Below, one piece after another: positions 6,158 to 9,997 of a stretch of 9,997 nt of DNA; the stretch's first letter is position 1, and each line of letters opens with the position of its first letter. The stretch covers positions 1-9,997 of the forward strand of contig DAOTXN010000032.1 of the NCBI GenBank assembly GCA_034435435.1, given 5' to 3'. This DNA comes from DAOTXN01 sp034435435 (GTDB taxonomy: Bacteria > Chloroflexota > Anaerolineae > S140-20). Both the position numbers and the translations under genes were made by a program. The notes beneath the pieces were generated by a model, which ran no database searches, was not told where the DNA came from, and was given only the letters and a program-made list of their open reading frames with translations.

Positions 6158-7303
6158 TCACCTTTTACGTAGTTGCAGCCGCTGGTAAAGCGCCACACTC
6201 ACCGCCAGCAAAGCCGTCCCCAGAACTATCATTCCCCCCAACTCGTAGGCAACGTCGCCGAGACCCTCGCCCAGGACGAGCACGCGCCGCATGGCCTCGC
6301 TGGCGTGCGTGGTCGGCAGCAGGTCATAGAGTTGGATGGCGCGCCCGCCAACGGTAACCAGAGAGAGATCAGGCATAGGGTACATCGCGCCCGAGAGCAG
6401 CACCATCAACACGCCTACCGTCGCGCTCAGATTGGCCGCCTCGCCGTCGTTGCGGGCAAAGCAAGCCGTGAGCAATCCCAACCCCACCGCCGACAGGCTC
6501 AACAGTAAACCGATCCCCGCTGCCAGCAACAACGAACCGTTGGCCCGAAAGCCCATCAAGACTGCCACTCCGAATGTCACTGGTACTATGGCCAGCGCGA
6601 CCACCATCTGGGCCAGAGTGACACCCAACAGCAAATCCCTGGCCCGCAGGCGCGTCAATCGCAGGCGGCGCAGCGCACCACTCACGTTCTCGCGGACCAG
6701 CGTGTGGGCGGTGGTGACGGCGACGAACATGATACCAAACACGATCACACCCGGCACACCGAAATCAAAATCTGACATGGTACCTGTACCGGGCAGGAAT
6801 TCATAGCTGAGCGTGAGGCTCGGTTTCCATTTCAATGTGTATTGGGTGAACCAGCGCAGCAGACCCTCTAGCATGCTCTGGGCGAACACGTAATTGTCCG
6901 AGGCCGGATAACCCACCAGCGAGACAACAGCGGGCGGGTGGTTTTCACCACCTGCCGCCAACGCCGCAGAAAAATCGGACGGGATGACCAGCAGCAGTGA
7001 GATTTTGCGCTCGCGCAGCGCGATTTCTGCCGCGCGTCGCTGTGTGACCGACGTCACCTCAAAGATCGGACTGTCTTCCCATTCGACCTCCTGCATCAGG
7101 CTGACCAGTTGGGCCCCCATTGCGCCGCTGTCCTGGTTCAGCACCCACACCTGCAGGTATTTGGACAGGCCCTGGTCGGTCTCGCCAAAGGCGATGTCGT
7201 AAAACCCCAGCATCATGATGGGAAAGACGAACAGCAAACCTAACAAAAGGGGTTCGCGCCAATACTCTAACAGCGTTTTGCGAGTGACGCTCAGAACTTT
7301 CAT
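6158..7303 (-). CDS. ABC-2 type transporter permease
   Basis: This 381-residue integral membrane protein has the ABC-2 exporter layout: an N-terminal cytoplasmic helix (TRKTLLEYWREP), TM1 about 18-38, a large extracytoplasmic domain about 40-178, then five more helices at about 181-203, 223-250, 256-282, 289-308 and 354-374. The segment RENVSGALRRLRLTRLR after TM2 corresponds to the cytoplasmic coupling region typical of the family, and LLPTTHASEAMRR before the last helix is also typical. Such permeases need a separate ATPase. None is on its own strand here, and the nearest is the convergent MacB/LolD-type ATPase. It starts 46 bases after the glutamate dehydrogenase stop, with no clear ribosome binding site, so it may be read from the same transcript. 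Its substrate (lipid, drug or polymer) cannot be told. Confidence 0.88.
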   Translation of the reverse strand: MKVLSVTRKTLLEYWREPLLLGLLFVFPIMMLGFYDIAFGETDQGLSKYLQVWVLNQDSGAMGAQLVSLMQEVEWEDSPIFEVTSVTQRRAAEIALRERKISLLLVIPSDFSAALAAGGENHPPAVVSLVGYPASDNYVFAQSMLEGLLRWFTQYTLKWKPSLTLSYEFLPGTGTMSDFDFGVPGVIVFGIMFVAVTTAHTLVRENVSGALRRLRLTRLRARDLLLGVTLAQMVVALAIVPVTFGVAVLMGFRANGSLLLAAGIGLLLSLSAVGLGLLTACFARNDGEAANLSATVGVLMVLLSGAMYPMPDLSLVTVGGRAIQLYDLLPTTHASEAMRRVLVLGEGLGDVAYELGGMIVLGTALLAVSVALYQRLQLRKR

Positions 7304-7349
7304 TCGGGCTCTGGTCCGGCGGCAGAAATGGAAACCGGTCTACCTGGCT

Positions 7350-8621
7350 CTATGGGAAAATCCCGCGCTCTTTGTACACCCGCTCCAGCCGGCGCAGCGC
7401 GACGATATAGGCCGCCGTGCGCCAGTCAGATTGGCAGTCCTTTTTGGTGTCACGCACGCGCCGGTAGGCGTCCACCATCAGCCGATGCAGCTTGGCGTCC
7501 ACTTCATCCAGCGTCCAAAACTCGCTGCGCTTGTTTTGCAGCCACTCGAAATAGCTCACGATGACGCCGCCCGCGTTGCACAGGATGTCGGGCAATACCT
7601 CGATGCCTTTCTCCCCCAAGATGGCATCGCCGTCGGGGTCGGTGGGGCCGTTGGCCCCCTCGGCCACCATAATGACGTCCAGCAGCGGCGCGGTCTCGGC
7701 GGTGATCTGATTTTCCAGCGCGGCGGGAAAGAAAATGTCGGCCCGGGTGCTGAGGAAGGCGCGGTGGTCGGTGGCTTGAGCGCCGGGATAACCGGCCACG
7801 CCTCGCCGTTCTGCCACGTATGCCGCAAGCTCGTCTGGGTCGATCCCATCGGCGTTGGCGATGGCCCCGGTGTGGTCCTCGGCGGCGACGAGGCGGGAGC
7901 CGTGGGGTTTCATCAAGCGGGCCGTCCACGAGCCGACGTTGCCAAAGCCCTGCACAAAAAAAGTCGCGCCGCGCAGGTCGAAATTCCGATCATGGGCCCA
8001 TTCTTCGACGGTGAATACGACCCCCTGGCCAGTGGCCTTGTCGCGCCCCAGGCTGCCGCCCGACTCGACCGGCTTGCCCGTGACGACATGCACGTTGCGG
8101 TTGCGCTCCAGCGGCGGCATGGTCGAGACGTAGGTATCCATGATCCAGGCCATGATCTGGGCGTTGGTGTTCACGTCGGGCGCGGGAATGTCGTATTCGG
8201 GACCGATGTTGCTACCCAGGGCGAACGTGAAACGACGGGAGATGCGCTCCAGCTCGCGGGCCGAGTATTTGGATGGATCCATCTGAATGCCGCCTTTGGC
8301 CCCGCCCAACGGGATGCCGGCGATGGCCGTTTTCCAGGTCATCCAGGTAGCCAGGGCGCGCACTTCGTCAATGTCCACGGCGGGGTGGAAGCGCAGGCCG
8401 CCCTTGTAGGGACCCAGCGCGTTATTGTGCTGTACCCGGTAGCCGGTGAACACCTCGATTCGCCCATCGTCCATCTTGACCGGAAAATTGACCACGATTT
8501 CGTTGGTCGTCTTGGCCAGGATTTTGCGGATCTCGGGGTCGAGTCCCATCATGTCGGCGGCTCGGTCAAACTGTTTGGCGACGTTCTCGTACACACTAGG
8601 CTTTTTATTTGCGTTTGACAT
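7350..8621 (-). CDS. gdhA: Glutamate dehydrogenase (Glu/Leu/Phe/Val dehydrogenase family)
   Basis: This cytoplasmic enzyme interconverts glutamate and 2-oxoglutarate plus ammonia with NAD(P)(H), linking carbon and nitrogen metabolism. At 423 residues it has the length of the hexameric small-subunit class. The substrate-domain signature GPYKGGLRFHP (K73), MTWKTA (K97) and PLGGAKGGI with catalytic K109 are present, as is the catalytic Asp D149 in PAPDVNT. The dinucleotide-binding Rossmann motif is GFGNVG (225-230). A C-terminal NAGGVIVSYFEWLQN segment is also characteristic. NAD or NADP preference is not certain; the acidic EDH after the second Rossmann strand would fit NAD. The start has a strong ribosome binding site. 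The aldo/keto reductase gene lies 27 bases upstream and the permease 46 bases downstream, all on the minus strand. A related leucine- or phenylalanine-type enzyme is less likely given the motifs. Confidence 0.93.
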   Translation of the reverse strand: MSNANKKPSVYENVAKQFDRAADMMGLDPEIRKILAKTTNEIVVNFPVKMDDGRIEVFTGYRVQHNNALGPYKGGLRFHPAVDIDEVRALATWMTWKTAIAGIPLGGAKGGIQMDPSKYSARELERISRRFTFALGSNIGPEYDIPAPDVNTNAQIMAWIMDTYVSTMPPLERNRNVHVVTGKPVESGGSLGRDKATGQGVVFTVEEWAHDRNFDLRGATFFVQGFGNVGSWTARLMKPHGSRLVAAEDHTGAIANADGIDPDELAAYVAERRGVAGYPGAQATDHRAFLSTRADIFFPAALENQITAETAPLLDVIMVAEGANGPTDPDGDAILGEKGIEVLPDILCNAGGVIVSYFEWLQNKRSEFWTLDEVDAKLHRLMVDAYRRVRDTKKDCQSDWRTAAYIVALRRLERVYKERGIFP

Positions 8622-8624
8622 GGT

Positions 8625-8632
8625 CCCTCCTT
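8625..8632 (-). promoter_or_regulatory. Strong Shine-Dalgarno of the glutamate dehydrogenase gene
   Basis: On the minus strand AAGGAGGG lies three bases before the ATG (8621-8619), inside the 27-base gap after the reductase gene. It is the clearest ribosome binding site in the window and confirms the start. Confidence 0.75.
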
Positions 8633-8648
8633 TTCTTGGGTCAAAAGT

Positions 8649-9803
8649 CTATCTCTGGCTCTCCAATCCTTCGGCCAGTAATGCGTGAGCCTTTTTCAGC
8701 CAGTCGGTGATGGGGATGCCCTGCGGGCACGCCTCGATGCACTGGCCGCATTCTTCACATCGGTCGGCGCGGGCCTCGGCGTCCAACCAACTATACAGCA
8801 TGCGCGCCGAGCGATATTCATTGTACATGATGGCCTCGTTGAATATCTCGAAAATGCGCGGGATGTTGACTGCGTTGGGACAGGGCAGGCAGTATTCGCA
8901 GTGCGTGCAGGGGATGGGGCAAAGCTCGCGGTAGGTATCGCGCACACGGCCGATGAGGGTCAGTTCTGTATCGGTCAGCGCGCCGGGGCTGGAGTCGCCG
9001 GCAATGGCGACATTTTCTCGCACCTGCGCCAGTGTGCTCATACCGCTCAACACCACCGAGACCTCGGGATGGTTCCACACCCAGCGCAAGGCCCACTCGG
9101 CGGGACTGCGCCGGATGAGGGCGTTGGCCCATATATCTGCGATGCGCTGTGGTGGGTTAATGGCGAGCTGCCCGCCCCGGATAGGCTCCATCACCACCAC
9201 GGCCAATCCTTTGGCGGCGGCATATTCAAGCCCTCTTGTCCCGGCTTGATGTTCCTCATCCATATAGTTATACTGAATTTGGGCCAGGGTCCAGTTGTCA
9301 TAGCCATCCACGATGTCTTGAAAAACCGCGTACTCGTCGTGGAACGAAAAGCCCAAATGGTGAAAGCGCCCATCGGCTATGGTCTTTTCGGCCCAGTCAA
9401 GCACACCCAAGTCGCGCATCTTGCGCCAGCTCTTGGCGTCGAGGGCGTGCAACAAGTAAAAGTCAATGTGGTCGGTTTGCAGGCGTTCCAACTGCTCATC
9501 AAGAAAGCGGTCAAAATCATGGGACGCTTCGACCTTCCAGCAAGGTAGCTTGGTGGCCAGCTTGACCCGCGCGCGGTAGCCGTCGGCCAGCGCCCGGCTG
9601 AGGAACGTTTCGCTAGTTTCCCGATGGTAGGGATAGGCGGTGTCCAGGTAGTTTACGCCGTGGTCAATGGCGTAGCGGAGCATCTGAGCGGCCTCCGGTT
9701 CGTCGATCTGGCTGGGGTCGTCGTCGATCACCGGTAAGCGCATCGCGCCAAAACCCAACGCGGATACTTGCCACTCCAGCTTGCCAAAGCTTCGATATTG
9801 CAT
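8649..9803 (-). CDS. Aldo/keto reductase with C-terminal double 4Fe-4S domain
   Basis: This 384-residue cytoplasmic oxidoreductase has an NADP-dependent aldo/keto-reductase barrel followed by a ferredoxin-like domain. The catalytic tetrad is visible as D54 and Y59 (YLDTAYPYH), K85 (ATKLP) and H119 (YLLHAL). The Cys motifs are C299-x2-C302-x2-C305-x2-C308-P, with extra C295, and the classical C349-x2-C352-x2-C355-x3-C359-P. They are expected to hold two 4Fe-4S clusters. This fusion is a known, poorly characterised subgroup common in anaerobes, and its substrate is unknown. ATG 9803 was chosen because MQYRSFGKLEWQVSALGFG is the usual N-terminus and AGGCG lies six bases upstream. An ATG at 9851 would add 16 atypical residues. 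The glutamate dehydrogenase follows after 27 bases, so the genes are likely cotranscribed. Confidence 0.9.
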   Translation of the reverse strand: MQYRSFGKLEWQVSALGFGAMRLPVIDDDPSQIDEPEAAQMLRYAIDHGVNYLDTAYPYHRETSETFLSRALADGYRARVKLATKLPCWKVEASHDFDRFLDEQLERLQTDHIDFYLLHALDAKSWRKMRDLGVLDWAEKTIADGRFHHLGFSFHDEYAVFQDIVDGYDNWTLAQIQYNYMDEEHQAGTRGLEYAAAKGLAVVVMEPIRGGQLAINPPQRIADIWANALIRRSPAEWALRWVWNHPEVSVVLSGMSTLAQVRENVAIAGDSSPGALTDTELTLIGRVRDTYRELCPIPCTHCEYCLPCPNAVNIPRIFEIFNEAIMYNEYRSARMLYSWLDAEARADRCEECGQCIEACPQGIPITDWLKKAHALLAEGLESQR

Positions 9804-9817
9804 AGATGTCGCCTGCC

Positions 9818-9879
9818 AATAGATCGTTTCGCAAGCGCAGCACATTAACAACCAGATAACCGTAAATAGAACGTTTCGC
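9818..9879 (-). repeat. 15-bp near-identical direct repeat upstream of the reductase operon
   Basis: AATAGATCGTTTCGC (9818-9832) and AATAGAACGTTTCGC (9865-9879) differ at one base and are 47 bases apart. Both lie within 80 bases before the reductase start. Paired sites like this could be operators for a regulator, but no regulator is recognised. Confidence 0.45.
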
Positions 9880-9971
9880 TGAAAGAACGCCTAAAAAGGC
9901 GTATCCGCGAACTCAAAGCCCGAGGCAGACGAGAGGCGAGTCGCCAGGGTAACGTTCGGCGTAAGGTCGGG

Positions 9972-9996
9972 AAAAAAGCGGGCAGTTGGGCCCGCT
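9972..9996 (-). terminator. Probable intrinsic terminator of a minus-strand gene to the right
   Basis: On the minus strand AGCGGGC, a six-base loop (CCAACT) and GCCCGCT form a perfect seven-pair GC-rich stem, followed directly by a run of T (TTTTTT counting the last stem base). This has the classical form of a Rho-independent terminator. It would end transcription of a gene beyond the window and separate it from the reductase operon. If the minus-strand frame ending at 9891 is really coding, the hairpin would lie inside a gene and this call would be wrong. Confidence 0.55.
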
Positions 9997-9997
9997 C

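Larger units (their letters stand above)
9804..9997. other. Right-end intergenic or partial-gene region upstream of the reductase
   Basis: No complete gene is recognised in these 194 bases. They contain the reductase leader, a 15-bp direct repeat, a small hairpin (ACGCC-TAAAAA-GGCGT, 9887-9902) and a terminator-like hairpin at the edge. Two minus-strand frames stay open to the window edge, one ending at TAG 9893-9891 (last residues ASGFEFADTPF) and one at TAA 9847-9845. A plus-strand frame without an ATG is open from about 9870. Each is too short to judge. The frame ending at 9891 could be the C-terminus of a minus-strand gene to the right. Confidence 0.4.

Noticed and set aside
7215..8618. 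Long plus-strand open frame opposite glutamate dehydrogenase
   Set aside because: It is a shadow of a GC-rich conserved gene. The minus-strand frame has all dehydrogenase motifs and a strong ribosome binding site.
9804..9851. Extended N-terminus of the aldo/keto reductase
   Set aside because: The 16 extra residues (Cys-rich, MLMCCACETIYW) do not resemble the family. The segment also carries one of the leader direct repeats.
9804..9890. Sigma-70 promoter for the reductase operon
   Set aside because: A weak -10-like GTTAAT is present on the minus strand near 9850, but no -35 element lies at the right spacing.
9900..9997. Structured RNA such as RNase P or SRP RNA at the right edge
   Set aside because: Short stretches (for example GCCAGGGTAACG) loosely recall RNase P RNA, but none of the conserved core elements could be aligned.

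Overview
The window is GC-rich and almost fully coding. It looks like a chromosomal segment of a Chloroflexota-type bacterium, perhaps an Anaerolineae or a related metagenome-assembled genome. This placement is an inference. It rests on Cys-lipoproteins followed by Pro/Thr linkers, a tandem two-domain ABC solute-binding lipoprotein, a GxxExxY protein sitting among short dispersed repeats, and an aldo/keto reductase with a C-terminal double Fe-S domain. No 16S gene, tRNA or other taxonomic marker is present.

Left part, plus strand. The window opens inside a lipoprotein gene (2-2647) whose product contains two homologous family-1 solute-binding domains in one chain. Seven bases later comes a TIM-barrel sugar-phosphate isomerase/epimerase (2655-3500), which suggests uptake and conversion of a carbohydrate-like substrate. 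Next is a block of short repeats (about 3471-3632), a GxxExxY / PD-(D/E)XK-fold protein (3649-4047), and another repeat copy (4057-4090). The plus-strand run then continues with a periplasmic-adaptor (HlyD/MacA-like) lipoprotein (4016-5416) and a MacB/LolD-type ABC ATPase (5431-6135).

Right part, minus strand. Reading from right to left are an aldo/keto reductase with two 4Fe-4S motifs (9803-8649), a glutamate dehydrogenase (8621-7350) and an ABC-2-type permease (7303-6158). The gaps are 27 and 46 bases, so all three could be one transcript. The permease converges on the ATPase, with 22 bases between their stops. It may be the membrane partner of the adaptor/ATPase pair, although it lies on the other strand. 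The right end (9804-9997) holds a probable minus-strand terminator for an upstream gene and a 15-bp near-identical direct repeat before the reductase.

The most notable signal is the dispersed repeat built on a 10-bp unit (consensus ACRCNGATNA). It occurs around the GxxExxY gene and again before the ATPase. At three gene ends it has become coding sequence: the last seven residues of the isomerase, the middle of the adaptor's signal peptide, and the start codon and first residues of the ATPase. The geometry (an 81-bp tandem duplication of an inverted pair, the nuclease-fold gene, then an inverted copy) looks like a small cassette embedded in a pre-existing gene run.
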